A stretch of 64,000 nucleotides of DNA from positions 573,334 to 637,333 of the forward strand of contig NZ_QGDS01000001.1 of assembly GCF_003149105.1 (NCBI RefSeq). Direction: 5' to 3'. Both the position numbers and the translations under genes were made by a program. Shown piece after piece: positions 50,565 to 60,707 of this stretch. Origin of the DNA: Faecalicatena contorta. Lineage in GTDB: Bacteria; Bacillota; Clostridia; Lachnospirales; Lachnospiraceae. How positions within the stretch are numbered: the first letter of the stretch is position 1; the number at the start of each line of letters is the position of its first letter. The notes under the pieces were generated by a model. It was not told the origin of the DNA. It searched no databases and was given only the letters and a program-made list of their open reading frames with translations.

Positions 50565-51692
50565 TTACAGTCCGGCCATACCGTCCAGTTTTCTCTTCTT
50601 ATAAGATTTATATTCTCCTGCTTCGATTGCAGCACGTATTTCTTCCATCATGGTGTTATAGAAATAAAGGTTATGGAGAACACAAAGACGCATTCCCAGC
50701 ATCTCTTTTGCTTTCAGAAGATGCCGGATATAAGCCCGGCTGTAGCTTCTGCATGCAGGACACTGGCACCCTTCTTCTATGGGCTGGCCATCCAGCTCAT
50801 ACCTGGCATTGAAAAGATTTAGCTTCCCATGATTTGTATACACATGCCCGTGTCTTCCATTTCTTGTAGGATATACACAATCAAAAAAGTCCACTCCCCG
50901 ATCCACACCTTCCAGTATATTGGCAGGGGTCCCTACCCCCATCAGGTAAGTCGGCTTTTCAACAGGAAGATGAGGTACTACCGCATCCAAAATCCGGTAC
51001 ATTTCTTCATGGCTCTCCCCCACCGCAAGTCCGCCGATGGCATAACCCTCCATGTCAAGCTCTGCAATCTGCTTTGCATGTTCAACGCGGATATCTTCGT
51101 ATACTCCGCCCTGATTGATTCCAAAAAGCATCTGCTCTTTATTAATGGTATCTGGCAGCGCGTTCAGACGTTCCATCTCTGTCTGGCAGCGTTTAAGCCA
51201 CCTGGTTGTCCTGGCTACGGAATCTCTCATATATTCCCTGTCTGCCACGCTGGAAGGGCATTCGTCAAAGGCCATGGCGATAGTGGATGCCAAATTAGAT
51301 TGAATCTGCATACTCTCCTCCGGACCCATAAAAATCTTCCGCCCGTCCACATGGGAATGGAAATGGACTCCCTCCTCCTTTATCTTTCTTAAATCTGAAA
51401 GGGAAAACACCTGAAACCCGCCTGAATCTGTCAGTATTGGCTTGTCCCACTTCATAAATTTGTGAAGACCGCCCAGTTTTTTTACAACTCCGTCTCCCGG
51501 CCGCACGTGAAGATGATAAGTATTAGACAGTTCTACCTGTGTCTTAATTGTATTCAAATCATCTGTGGATACTGCTCCTTTGATAGCCGCCGCAGTTCCT
51601 ACATTCATAAAAACAGGAGTCTCAATGACTCCATGTACCGTATGAAGACGGCCCCGCTTTGCAAGACCGTCCCGCTTCAGTAATTCGTACAT
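50565..51692 (-). CDS. tgt: Queuine/preQ1 tRNA-ribosyltransferase
   Basis: Exchanges guanine 34 for preQ1 in tRNAs with GUN anticodons. 375 residues. Catalytic Asp in DSGGFQVFS and DCVYPTRNGRHG; zinc ligands in CQCPACRSYSRAYIRHL. Preferred ATG at 51692; the GTG two codons earlier overlaps its GAGG ribosome site. Confidence 0.96.
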   Translation of the reverse strand: MYELLKRDGLAKRGRLHTVHGVIETPVFMNVGTAAAIKGAVSTDDLNTIKTQVELSNTYHLHVRPGDGVVKKLGGLHKFMKWDKPILTDSGGFQVFSLSDLRKIKEEGVHFHSHVDGRKIFMGPEESMQIQSNLASTIAMAFDECPSSVADREYMRDSVARTTRWLKRCQTEMERLNALPDTINKEQMLFGINQGGVYEDIRVEHAKQIAELDMEGYAIGGLAVGESHEEMYRILDAVVPHLPVEKPTYLMGVGTPANILEGVDRGVDFFDCVYPTRNGRHGHVYTNHGKLNLFNARYELDGQPIEEGCQCPACRSYSRAYIRHLLKAKEMLGMRLCVLHNLYFYNTMMEEIRAAIEAGEYKSYKKRKLDGMAGL

Positions 51693-51711
51693 AACCACCT
51701 CTTAATCTTAG

Positions 51712-51755
51712 TTTCAGTTCAGCCATAAGTTTGATTTCTCATAGCTGAACTGTAA
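51712..51755. repeat. MITE-like repeat family II, copy 3 (short)
   Basis: 44 bp: inverted ends CAGTTCAGCCATAAG and CATAGCTGAACTGTAA with almost no interior. Reads like an internal-deletion derivative. Lies between the L,D-transpeptidase and tgt genes. Confidence 0.6.
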
Positions 51756-53612
51756 TTAATAATGCACAACGACCGGGGTCCCTACCGCCAGCATGTTAAA
51801 TAAAGCTTCTGCCTTATCATAAGGCATATTGATACAGCCGTGAGAACCTACATTAGGAATTTGATTTAAGGAACCTCCAAATGCACTTTGCCATATAGCA
51901 TCATGGAAGCCAATTCCGGTCCAAGTAATCCGCATCCAAAAGGTAACGGGTGTCTCATATTCCGGCTTTCCTGTCGCAGGGTCAATCTCTCCTACAAGTG
52001 TCTTATCCCTCTGGCTTTCCAAAACACTGAATACACCCGGGGGAGTTATCTTTTCTGGAATAGGCTCTCCGGTAACTACATCGGATTCCAGTACAACCGC
52101 ACCATCTACAATATACCACATATACTGGGCGGATAAATCCACCTCAGCATAAGTATTGCCCCAATCCGCCGCCGCGTGTGCCGCCGCTGTCTGATAGTAA
52201 GCCGGTTCCTTTGACACTGTCTCTCCGTTTTTAATACTGTCTGTCAGTGCTACAAATTCGGCATCCTCATCAATAGACCACCCATAGGTGCCGCCGGAAA
52301 CTTCCGCCACCTTTCCTGTAGGTGTAGTAATCGTTCTCGCTGTTCCTACCGTATCATATTTATCCCCAAATTCTGTAAGCCATGCTTTGACTGCATCTTC
52401 CTTAAATATTACATTCATACTGTCATCTACAGAAAGCCATGTAGAAATCAGTGCCTTATCCACAACTTCCGTCTCCTTCATTGTATATGTAATACTGGCT
52501 TTACTGTAGTTGTTCATGATATCGCATGCCTTTTTTACTTCCTCAGATTCAGAAGTATACTTAGGCAGTGCATAGCACTTTTCTTTTTCCATGTCCAGTT
52601 TTGTTTTAAACTCCGAAATGTACTGATGTACCTTCTCGTTCAATGCATCCATATCCACCGCTGTGCCAATCACTTCCGGCTCAATTACGTATTTTTCTCC
52701 GTTAAACTTAGGATATGCTGACTTTGCAGCTATCTGCTCTGCAGTAACCGCCTGAAGGCTCTGAATCTTACTGTCCAGCGCAGACTGGTCGTAAGATACC
52801 TCAATGGTTACGTCCGACGAATTTTCAGAAAAAAAGGATGCCGGCCATAAAAACCCATTCTGTTTCCCAAGCGCCTTCACTATGCTGTCATTTTCTTTGT
52901 ATGCCAGGGATATATCGCTGCCCTCAATTGTATCAGATTTATCATCTTTTTCCAAAACAGTCAGCTTATAACCTTTTACCTGGTCCTTCAAAAATGCCTC
53001 CACATCGGCGGCTGTTTTACCTGAAAAGTCGTGACCGTTTATCTTCGTATTTAGTAAAAAGTGGCTATTAAAAAATACGGAGACCCCGATATATGCGAGG
53101 AGAAGAACAGCCACAGTGCATCCAAGGATAATCCAGAGTTTTTTCATATTTCTGCCTCGCTTATGCCTGGTTTTCTTATTTTTCTTCCTTGGTTCATCCT
53201 CCTCAAAAGCGGCTTCAAGGTCATCCTCATCCTCAAAAACAACTTCAAAATCTTCTCCAAAGGTATCATCCAGGCGGGATTCTCCTTCATCTACTGCAGA
53301 CAAAGCCTCTTTTTCTGCTTCAGCTCCGTCTTTGACCACATCCTCCGGCTGTACTTCCGTCTCTTCCTCATCGTCATCATCAAGGAAATAATCTTCGTCC
53401 TGCTCATCTATTATGTCATCAAGGAAGTTCTCTTCGTCCTGCTCATCTATTGGGTCATCAAGAAAGTACTCTTCATCCCGCTCATCTATTACATCATCAT
53501 CAAGGTAATTATCTTCAGCAGCTTCATCTATATCATCCAGATAGTAATCTTCATCCATTTCTTTCTCTTTTGAGTTAAAATCGTCTGGCTCTTTTATGTT
53601 CCTTTCGCTCAT
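51756..53612 (-). CDS. L,D-transpeptidase with acidic repeat N-terminus
   Basis: 618 residues, single-pass membrane protein (helix 158-180). The cytoplasmic N-terminus holds about five copies of a roughly 13-residue acidic repeat (YFLDDPIDEQDEE type, 24-86). Outside, two PG_binding_4-like modules are followed by a C-terminal YkuD catalytic domain with SHGCINM (Cys about 593). Makes 3-3 crosslinks in peptidoglycan or anchors proteins, giving beta-lactam-tolerant wall. The acidic repeat is not part of the usual family. GGGAG ribosome site. Confidence 0.88.
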   Translation of the reverse strand: MSERNIKEPDDFNSKEKEMDEDYYLDDIDEAAEDNYLDDDVIDERDEEYFLDDPIDEQDEENFLDDIIDEQDEDYFLDDDDEEETEVQPEDVVKDGAEAEKEALSAVDEGESRLDDTFGEDFEVVFEDEDDLEAAFEEDEPRKKNKKTRHKRGRNMKKLWIILGCTVAVLLLAYIGVSVFFNSHFLLNTKINGHDFSGKTAADVEAFLKDQVKGYKLTVLEKDDKSDTIEGSDISLAYKENDSIVKALGKQNGFLWPASFFSENSSDVTIEVSYDQSALDSKIQSLQAVTAEQIAAKSAYPKFNGEKYVIEPEVIGTAVDMDALNEKVHQYISEFKTKLDMEKEKCYALPKYTSESEEVKKACDIMNNYSKASITYTMKETEVVDKALISTWLSVDDSMNVIFKEDAVKAWLTEFGDKYDTVGTARTITTPTGKVAEVSGGTYGWSIDEDAEFVALTDSIKNGETVSKEPAYYQTAAAHAAADWGNTYAEVDLSAQYMWYIVDGAVVLESDVVTGEPIPEKITPPGVFSVLESQRDKTLVGEIDPATGKPEYETPVTFWMRITWTGIGFHDAIWQSAFGGSLNQIPNVGSHGCINMPYDKAEALFNMLAVGTPVVVHY

Positions 53613-53708
53613 TTAGTGTTACTCCCTCTTTTTTTCTCAATATCTAGCCCACATTATATTACGAAATAAGAAAAATGTACAGTGAAATGCATGAATTTTA
53701 AGAAATTG

Positions 53709-53908
53709 TTACAGTTCAACCATAAGCTCGATTTTGCCCCAAGGGTACCGTCCTTGCTAAGCAACCACATTACGGTTGCTAACCAACGACATGCGCTTCG
53801 TTCCATCTCGCTTTGGCAGAGCGCCAAATAAATGTCCAGGGATAACTGCATACACAAGCAAGCTTTCTCCTACAGCTATCCCTGGACATTTGCATGGCTG
53901 AACTGTAA
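53709..53908. repeat. MITE-like repeat family II, copy 4 (long)
   Basis: 200 bp with perfect-looking ends TTACAGTTCA and TGAACTGTAA and different inner borders (CATAAGCTCGAT at one end, CATGCAAATGTCC at the other). Inside, AAATGTCCAGGGATA pairs with TATCCCTGGACATTT, and a separate segment forms GCAACCACATTACGGTTGC. No transposase is encoded. Occupies the gap between the L,D-transpeptidase and aroC promoters; nothing else was seen in 53613-53922. Confidence 0.75.
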
Positions 53909-53922
53909 CGGTAAATTAATGA

Positions 53923-53951
53923 TTGCACCTTTATATAACTTCTTATATAAT
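53923..53951 (+). promoter_or_regulatory. Promoter of aroC-potABCD
   Basis: -35 TTGCAC (53923-53928), a 17-bp spacer and -10 TATAAT (53946-53951), 33 bp before the aroC ATG with AAAGGAG upstream. Confidence 0.7.
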
Positions 53952-53983
53952 AAGTCTATGTGTAAAAAGAAAGGAGTATTTCT

Positions 53984-55099
53984 ATGAGCGGCTCAACATT
54001 TGGTAAATTATTTCGTGTAACAACATGGGGGGAATCCCATGGTTTAGCTATAGGTGCTGTTGTGGACGGCTGTCCAGCTGGTCTTTCTCTCTGTGAAGAT
54101 GATATACAGATTTTTTTTAACCGGAGAAAGCCGGGTCAGAGCAGATATACAACAATGAGAAAAGAAACGGATCAGGTAGAGATTTTATCTGGTGTATTTG
54201 AAGGGAAGACTACAGGAGCACCAATTTCTCTTATAGTCCGCAATCTGGACCAGCGTCCCAAGGATTATGGAAATCTGGTAAATACTTACCGCCCCGGACA
54301 TGCAGACTTTACTTTTACAGAAAAATACGGTATCCGTGACTACCGCGGAGGCGGCCGTTCTTCTGGCCGGGAGACTATCGGGCGTGTGGCAGCGGGAGCT
54401 ATTGCTTCCTTATTGTTAAAGGAAATGGGAATTAAACTTACGGCATACACAAAGTCTGTAGGGCCGGTAGTCATTTCTCCGGAAGATTACCATTTTTCAC
54501 AAATTACAGAAAACAGTCTGTATATGCCCAACAATGAGGCGGCTGCAAAAGCAGCTTCTTATCTGGATACCTTAATCAAAAGTCTGGACTCCTCCGGCGG
54601 TACGATAGAATGTGTGGTAACCGGTCTCCCTGTGGGGCTTGGAGAGCCTGTATTTGATAAACTGGATGCAAACCTTGCAAAAGCTGTTATGTCTGTAGGC
54701 GCTGTAAAAGCTGTGGAAATCGGGGATGGTACCAGTGTTGTCACATCCACCGGCAGTAAGAACAATGATCCTTTCTGCATTGCAGACGGCAAGATAACAA
54801 AAAAGACAAACCACTCCGGCGGTATACTGGGGGGGATGAGTGACGGCTCCACCCTTTTACTCCGCGCTTCTGTGAAACCTACCTCTTCCATTGCCCAGAT
54901 GCAGAATACGGTAACAGAATCTGGTGAGGAAGTAGAACTCTCCATTCACGGACGCCATGATCCTATCATTGTACCCCGTGCAGTCGTTGTGGTAGAATCT
55001 ATGACGGCCCTCACACTGGTAGATCTGCTTCTGGAAAACATGACCAGCCGTCTGGATAATGTAAAAGCTTTTTATACGGAGGAAAAGAATGTCCAATAA
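53984..55099 (+). CDS. aroC: Chorismate synthase
   Basis: Last step of the shikimate pathway, FMN-dependent. 371 residues with [14 protein letters not shown] at the start, the [25 protein letters not shown] loop (shown in parts: [18 protein letters not shown]) and [13 protein letters not shown]. Overlaps potA by 11 nt, an odd partner, so it drives transporter expression or vice versa. Confidence 0.97.
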   Translation: MSGSTFGKLFRVTTWGESHGLAIGAVVDGCPAGLSLCEDDIQIFFNRRKPGQSRYTTMRKETDQVEILSGVFEGKTTGAPISLIVRNLDQRPKDYGNLVNTYRPGHADFTFTEKYGIRDYRGGGRSSGRETIGRVAAGAIASLLLKEMGIKLTAYTKSVGPVVISPEDYHFSQITENSLYMPNNEAAAKAASYLDTLIKSLDSSGGTIECVVTGLPVGLGEPVFDKLDANLAKAVMSVGAVKAVEIGDGTSVVTSTGSKNNDPFCIADGKITKKTNHSGGILGGMSDGSTLLLRASVKPTSSIAQMQNTVTESGEEVELSIHGRHDPIIVPRAVVVVESMTALTLVDLLLENMTSRLDNVKAFYTEEKNVQ

Positions 55100-56162
55100 G
55101 TTAATTGATATTGTAAACATCACAAAATCATTTGATGAAAATGTAGTTTTGGATCAGCTGAATCTCTATATCCGTGAAAATGAATTTCTTACACTTCTGG
55201 GGCCAAGCGGCTGCGGAAAGACTACTCTTCTTAGAATTTTGGGCGGCTTTGAGCTTCCGGATTCCGGAGATATTATTTTTGACGGCAGAAATATCAACAG
55301 CCTGCCGCCGAACCGCAGACAGTTAAACACCGTATTTCAGAAATATGCCCTCTTTTCCCATATGTCTATCGCAGATAATATTGCTTTTGGCTTAAAAATC
55401 AAAGGGAAAACAAAAGGCTACATCCAGGATAAGATCCGGTATGCTTTAAAACTCGTGAATCTGGAAGGCTATGAAAACCGCACTCCAGATTCTTTAAGCG
55501 GCGGTCAGCAGCAGCGTATCGCTATCGCCCGCGCCATTGTCAATGAGCCAAAGGTTCTCCTTTTGGACGAGCCCCTTGGCGCCCTGGATTTGAAACTGCG
55601 CCAGGACATGCAGTATGAACTGATACGTTTAAAAAATGAACTGGGTATTACTTTCGTCTATGTCACCCATGACCAGGAGGAGGCCCTGACGATGTCTGAC
55701 ACGATAGTGGTCATGAATCAGGGATATATCCAGCAGATTGGGACCCCGGAAGACATCTATAATGAACCGCAGAACGCCTTTGTTGCAGATTTCATCGGTG
55801 ACAGCAATATTCTTCCGGCTACTATGGTCGAGGATAAAGTGGTAAAAATGCTGGGGGCAGTATGGCAGTGTGTAGATATAGGATTCGGAAAAAACAAACC
55901 GGTAGATGCAGTCATCCGTCCCGAAGACATTGATCTGGTAAAGCCGGAAGAAGGAATTATTGAGGGTGTGGTTACCCACCTGATTTTCAAAGGAGTTCAC
56001 TATGAAATGGAGGTTCTGGCAAACAACTATGAACTTCTGGTACACAGTACCGATATGTTTCCTGTAGGAACCGAAGTTGGAATTAAAGTAGATCCCTTTG
56101 ACATTCAGATTATGCAAAAACCGGAATCTGAAGACGAGGAGGCCGCCGGAGTTGAAGAGTAG
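55089..56162 (+). CDS. potA: Spermidine/putrescine ABC transporter ATPase
   Basis: 357 residues: Walker [10 protein letters not shown], signature LSGGQQQR, Walker [13 protein letters not shown], and a C-terminal TOBE domain (about 270-345). PotA type by length and by neighbours. GGAGG-like site inside the end of aroC. Confidence 0.92.
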   Translation: MSNKLIDIVNITKSFDENVVLDQLNLYIRENEFLTLLGPSGCGKTTLLRILGGFELPDSGDIIFDGRNINSLPPNRRQLNTVFQKYALFSHMSIADNIAFGLKIKGKTKGYIQDKIRYALKLVNLEGYENRTPDSLSGGQQQRIAIARAIVNEPKVLLLDEPLGALDLKLRQDMQYELIRLKNELGITFVYVTHDQEEALTMSDTIVVMNQGYIQQIGTPEDIYNEPQNAFVADFIGDSNILPATMVEDKVVKMLGAVWQCVDIGFGKNKPVDAVIRPEDIDLVKPEEGIIEGVVTHLIFKGVHYEMEVLANNYELLVHSTDMFPVGTEVGIKVDPFDIQIMQKPESEDEEAAGVEE

Positions 56163-56967
56163 AAAATTATTAACCGGCCCTTATTTGTTCTGGGCAGCGT
56201 CCTTTATTATCATTCCCCTTCTCATGATTGTCTACTATGGATTGACAAACAAAGAAAGAAATTTCACATTGCAGAATCTTGCACAGATTACAACTCCTGA
56301 GAATTTAAAAGCTCTGGGGCTGGCTCTTCTGCTCTCTTTTATCAGTACCCTGATCTGCCTCGTACTTGCATATCCTCTGGCTATGATTCTTTCCGAAAAA
56401 AATGTAAACCAGAGCAGTTTTATTGTGCTGATTTTTATTCTGCCTATGTGGATGAATTCTCTTCTGCGCACACTGGCATGGCAGAACCTTCTGGAGAAAA
56501 ATGGAGTGATTAATCTGATTCTTGGATTTTTCCACCTACCGGCACAGACTCTGATAAATACGCCTTATGCGATTATTCTAGGCATGGTATATAACTTTCT
56601 GCCTTTTATGGTGCTGCCTATTTATAACGTGCTTTCTAAGATTGACAAAGATGTTATCTTTGCCGCCCGTGATTTAGGAGCCAGCACTTTACAGACTTTC
56701 CTGAGAATCATCATGCCTCTCAGCATTCCGGGAATCATCAGCGGAATTACGATGGTATTTGTGCCTTCTCTGACCACCTTTGTAATCTCAGATTTGCTGG
56801 GTGGAAGTAAAATACTTTTAATTGGAAATGTCATTGAGCAGGAATTTAAACAAGGAAGTAACTGGAATGTGGGTTCCGGTCTTTCTCTTGTTCTCATGAT
56901 ATTTATTATTGCAAGTATGGCATTGATTGCAAAATACGATAAAGATGGGGAGGGAACTGCATTTTGA
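56152..56967 (+). CDS. potB: Spermidine/putrescine ABC transporter permease
   Basis: 271 residues, six membrane helices and the EAA loop ([19 protein letters not shown]). The start is a TTG at 56152: AGGAGG (56137-56142) lies 9 nt before it and relatives begin near this [10 protein letters not shown]. The frame extends to 56098 but would overlap potA by 65 nt; with TTG the overlap is 11 nt. Confidence 0.9.
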   Translation: MKSRKLLTGPYLFWAASFIIIPLLMIVYYGLTNKERNFTLQNLAQITTPENLKALGLALLLSFISTLICLVLAYPLAMILSEKNVNQSSFIVLIFILPMWMNSLLRTLAWQNLLEKNGVINLILGFFHLPAQTLINTPYAIILGMVYNFLPFMVLPIYNVLSKIDKDVIFAARDLGASTLQTFLRIIMPLSIPGIISGITMVFVPSLTTFVISDLLGGSKILLIGNVIEQEFKQGSNWNVGSGLSLVLMIFIIASMALIAKYDKDGEGTAF

Positions 56968-58847
56968 TTAAGAACACTGCAAAACGTTTTTATCTGACAT
57001 TGATATTTATTCTGCTTTATGCCCCCATTGTCACTTTGGTCGTTTTATCCTTTAACAGCTCCAAGACCCGCGCAAAATGGGGCGGCTTTACAGGGAAGTG
57101 GTATATCACCCTTTTCCAGGACCAGTATATCATGAATGCACTTTACACTACACTGATTATTGCTCTGGTTTCCGCTTTAATTGCAACAATTATTGGAACA
57201 GCTGCTGCTATCGGTATCCAGGCAATGAAGCCAAGGTTCCGCACCTTCACTCTGGGCGTTACTAATATTCCCATGCTGAATGCGGATATCGTCACAGGGA
57301 TATCCCTGATGCTCTTATTTATTGCATTTCAGTTTTCTCTGGGATTTAAAACAATTTTATTGGCACACATTACCTTTAACATTCCCTACGTTATTTTAAG
57401 TGTCCTGCCCAAACTCAAGCAGACAAGTAAAAGTACCTTCGAAGCTGCGCTGGATTTAGGTGCCTCACCAGTCTACGCCTTTTTTAAGGTTGTGTTCCCG
57501 GATATCCTTCCAGGTGTCTTTTCAGGATTTTTACTTGCTTTCACCATGTCTCTGGACGATTTTGTCATTACACACTTTACAAAGGGGCCGGGAGTGGATA
57601 CACTTTCTACCAAGATATACAGCGAAGTACGAAAGGGAATCCGTCCGGAAATGTATGCCCTTTCCACCATCATGTTTATTACAATGCTGGTATTGCTCAT
57701 GCTGGTAAACGCGGCGCCGGAAAAGAAAGAAGCCCTCTCTGCCAAACGTCTGGAAATCAGAAGGAAGCATAAGGTTTCCCGGTTTATTGTCCGGAAGCTG
57801 GTTCCAGCCGCAATTGTGGTTGTCATTATTGCAGGAGGTTTCTTCTATGGCTCTCAAAGCAGCACAGCAGGAAACAACCAGGTCATTGTCTATAACTGGG
57901 GCGAATATATAAATCCGGAAGTGCTCACTGTGTTTGAAGAAGAAACAGGCATTCATGTCGTTTATGAGGAGTATGAGACAAACGAGATTATGTATCCGAA
58001 AATTCAGTCGGGGGCTATTGCATATGACGTGGTCTGTCCGTCGGACTATATGATACAGCGTATGATTGAAAATGATTTGCTGGCAGAAATTAACTTTGAT
58101 AATATCCCAAATATCAAATACATTGATAGTACCTATCTGAATCAGGCTCGGCAGTTTGATCCCGAAAACAAATATTCCGTCCCCTACTTGTTCGGTACCG
58201 TGGGAATTTTGTACAATAAAACGATGGTGGACGAACCGGTAGACAGCTGGAGTATTCTGTGGGATGAAAAGTATGCAGGCAATATTCTGATGCAGGACAG
58301 TGTCCGCGATGCTTTCGGTATTACACTTAAGTATTTGGGATACTCTTTGAACTCTACTGATTTGGATGAATTGGAAGCTGCGAAACAGATGCTCATAAAA
58401 CAAAAGCCTCTTGTACAGGCTTATGTCATTGATCAGGTACGTGACAAAATGATAGGAGGCGAAGCAGCACTTGGTGTAATTTATTCCGGAGAAGCACTTT
58501 ATACACAGACAGAAAATTCAGACCTGGAATATGTCATTCCAAAAGAAGGTTCCAATCTCTGGATTGATTCATGGGCTATTCCCAAAAATGCGGAGCATAA
58601 GGAAAATGCGGAAGCATTTATCAACTTCCTCTGCCGCCCGGATATTGCAAAAATGAATTATGATTATACCACCTATTCAATTCCTAATTCTGAGGGAAGA
58701 AAGCTCATAGAAGATGAGCGGCTGCGAAACAGTCAAATTACATTCCCCGGCCCGGAAGAGCTGATTAACTGTGAGACATTCCAGTTCCTGGGAGATGATA
58801 ACGATGCATTATATAACCGTCTTTGGAGAGAAGTAAAGTCAAAATAA
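56964..58847 (+). CDS. PotC-PotD fusion: permease joined to polyamine-binding protein
   Basis: 627 residues joining two normally separate proteins. Residues 1-250 are the PotC permease with six helices and EAALDLGASPVYAFFKVVFP (160-179). A basic linker (255-278) is followed by one more membrane helix (279-296), then the PotD-like binding protein from about 306 (VIVYNWGEYINPEVL) to the end. The extra helix places the binding domain outside without a lipoprotein anchor. TTG start, overlapping the potB stop in TTGA, behind GGGGAGGG. The fusion keeps binding protein and channel 1:1. Confidence 0.9.
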   Translation: MIKNTAKRFYLTLIFILLYAPIVTLVVLSFNSSKTRAKWGGFTGKWYITLFQDQYIMNALYTTLIIALVSALIATIIGTAAAIGIQAMKPRFRTFTLGVTNIPMLNADIVTGISLMLLFIAFQFSLGFKTILLAHITFNIPYVILSVLPKLKQTSKSTFEAALDLGASPVYAFFKVVFPDILPGVFSGFLLAFTMSLDDFVITHFTKGPGVDTLSTKIYSEVRKGIRPEMYALSTIMFITMLVLLMLVNAAPEKKEALSAKRLEIRRKHKVSRFIVRKLVPAAIVVVIIAGGFFYGSQSSTAGNNQVIVYNWGEYINPEVLTVFEEETGIHVVYEEYETNEIMYPKIQSGAIAYDVVCPSDYMIQRMIENDLLAEINFDNIPNIKYIDSTYLNQARQFDPENKYSVPYLFGTVGILYNKTMVDEPVDSWSILWDEKYAGNILMQDSVRDAFGITLKYLGYSLNSTDLDELEAAKQMLIKQKPLVQAYVIDQVRDKMIGGEAALGVIYSGEALYTQTENSDLEYVIPKEGSNLWIDSWAIPKNAEHKENAEAFINFLCRPDIAKMNYDYTTYSIPNSEGRKLIEDERLRNSQITFPGPEELINCETFQFLGDDNDALYNRLWREVKSK

Positions 58848-58853
58848 ACACTC

Positions 58854-58955
58854 TGCTTATGCAGCATAAGGCTTTGTATTTTAAAGCCTTATGCTGCAAA
58901 GCACAACCTGCTGGCTTAGTGAGGTTCTTTCGAACTTAGCAGCATGGTTGTTTCC
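58854..58955. repeat. Dispersed repeat family I, copy F
   Basis: A full copy between the convergent potCD and nucleoside kinase genes. It carries the alternative base set: hairpin 1 AAGGCTTT/AAAGCCTT, linker ACAACC paired with GGTTGT, TGCTG paired with CAGCA. The inner element in copy C is of this subtype. Confidence 0.85.
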
Positions 58956-58999
58956 ATTGTCCTTTGAACTGTAACATATCTCTTTATCCATACTTTCTA

Positions 59000-60670
59000 C
59001 TACACATTAAAGCATCCGCCTCCGATAAATTCCCTTAATAGTGAATTGGTAGGCACCGGCTCGCTTCCAATCCCCACAAAATAATCAAAAAATTTCAGCA
59101 GCCGCTTTGCTTCTACATACTCAGGACAGTCTTTTCCCATTCCAAACAGAAGGGGCTCTACATATTGCTTTAATACTGCCAGTTCATAGAGCAGTGAAGA
59201 ATTAAACATTACATCAGCTTCCTCCTGATAAGGAAAGATGTTCTGCTCCTCCCCTCTTCTGACAGAAGGCCACATGGCAATGGTATTCCGTGCCGAGGTT
59301 CCCCGTGTTCTTGCATCCCTCACAATACGGCGTATCAGCCTTCCGTCTGTAGATGGAATCCGGTTATGCTCGTCAATATTAAGCTGAGTCAGGGCGCTGA
59401 TATAAATTTTAAACTGGCTGTCAGAATCCAAAGATTCCGTCAATCCAGGATTCAGGCAGTGAATTCCCTCAATCACGAGAATATCCTGCTCGCCCAGCTT
59501 CTTGGGATTTGCATCATACTCCCTTTTTCCTGTCTTAAAATTAAATATAGGCAGATGAACTTCTTTTCCGGTCAGAAGGTCCTGCATATCTTCATTAAAC
59601 TTATGGACATCAATTGCCTCCAGGCATTCAAAGTTGTAGTTTCCGTTTTCATCTCTTGGAGTCAGCTCTCTTTCCACGAAATAATTATCCACTGCTATGG
59701 GATGGGGACTCATACCATTTACTCTGAGCTGGACAGATAAACGATGGGAAAATGTGGTCTTTCCTGAAGATGACGGACCTGCAACAAGCACAAATTTTAT
59801 ATCTGGTTTTTCTGCGATTTGTTTTGCTATCTCACTAATCTGCCGTTCCTGATATGCTTCCTGCACCAGTACTACTTCACTCATATTCTGTCTGGTCACC
59901 ATATCATTCAGGGCACCAACGGTGTCAATCCCCTGTAAATCTCCCCACTGAATCGACTTTTTCAATACCTGGAAGAGTTTCGGTCTTGGTTCAAAGGGGC
60001 CCACCGTCTCAGGTGCTTTCAGAGTAGGCATTTGAATAATAAATCCTCCGTCATATAAGTGAAGGGAATAATATTTCAGATATCCGGCATCCGGCACCAT
60101 ATACCCGTAATAATAATCCTCAAATTCATTCATGCTGTATATATTAACTTTAGATACACGCCTGTATTCAAAGAGCCGCTCCTTGTCATACATGCGGTGC
60201 TTTCTGAAAAGCTCTACCGCCTCACTTGTATGAATAGAGCGTTTTTGAATGGGGATTCTTTCCTCTGACAGTTTTCTCATACGTGCGTCTACCAATTCCA
60301 GAAAATCCTGGTTCAGTTTCACATCTCCTTCCACCGTACAATAATAACCTTTGCTCAGGGAAAAGTGAATTCTGACTCTCTCTACTTTGTCATGTCCACC
60401 TACATCATGTACTGCTTTCACAAGCATAAAACAGAGACTCCGCTTATAAGTCTCATATCCAATTGCATCTCCGGTCGTAATAAATTGTATTTCGCAGTCT
60501 GTTTCCAGCGTTTTATCCAATTCCTGTAAGTGAAATTGATTCACAAAAACCAGCACAATCTGATGTGCATATTTTTCCTGAAAATCTTCTGCTATCTTCT
60601 GATAAGTAACCCCGGCCGCATATTCTTTTGTTTCATTCCCAATCTGCACTGTGCAAGTTCTTGTTTTCAT
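59000..60670 (-). CDS. Nucleoside kinase with TGS and threonyl-tRNA synthetase-like domains
   Basis: 556 residues. N-terminal TGS-like and tRNA-synthetase SAD-like regions (about 1-170) precede a uridine kinase domain with P-loop GPSSSGKTT at about 296. The combination is typical of a clostridial group annotated nucleoside or uridine kinase; phosphorylation of uridine/cytidine is probable but the tRNA-like part is unexplained. It is alone on its strand with AAGGA upstream. Confidence 0.85.
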   Translation of the reverse strand: MKTRTCTVQIGNETKEYAAGVTYQKIAEDFQEKYAHQIVLVFVNQFHLQELDKTLETDCEIQFITTGDAIGYETYKRSLCFMLVKAVHDVGGHDKVERVRIHFSLSKGYYCTVEGDVKLNQDFLELVDARMRKLSEERIPIQKRSIHTSEAVELFRKHRMYDKERLFEYRRVSKVNIYSMNEFEDYYYGYMVPDAGYLKYYSLHLYDGGFIIQMPTLKAPETVGPFEPRPKLFQVLKKSIQWGDLQGIDTVGALNDMVTRQNMSEVVLVQEAYQERQISEIAKQIAEKPDIKFVLVAGPSSSGKTTFSHRLSVQLRVNGMSPHPIAVDNYFVERELTPRDENGNYNFECLEAIDVHKFNEDMQDLLTGKEVHLPIFNFKTGKREYDANPKKLGEQDILVIEGIHCLNPGLTESLDSDSQFKIYISALTQLNIDEHNRIPSTDGRLIRRIVRDARTRGTSARNTIAMWPSVRRGEEQNIFPYQEEADVMFNSSLLYELAVLKQYVEPLLFGMGKDCPEYVEAKRLLKFFDYFVGIGSEPVPTNSLLREFIGGGCFNV

Positions 60671-60707
60671 AAACTTTCCTTGTAACTGAACTGTTACTTT
60701 TCCTTTC

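Noticed and set aside
53654-53857. 67-residue minus-strand frame after the L,D-transpeptidase
   Set aside because: Lies within MITE-like copy 4, has no ribosome site and no protein-like composition.
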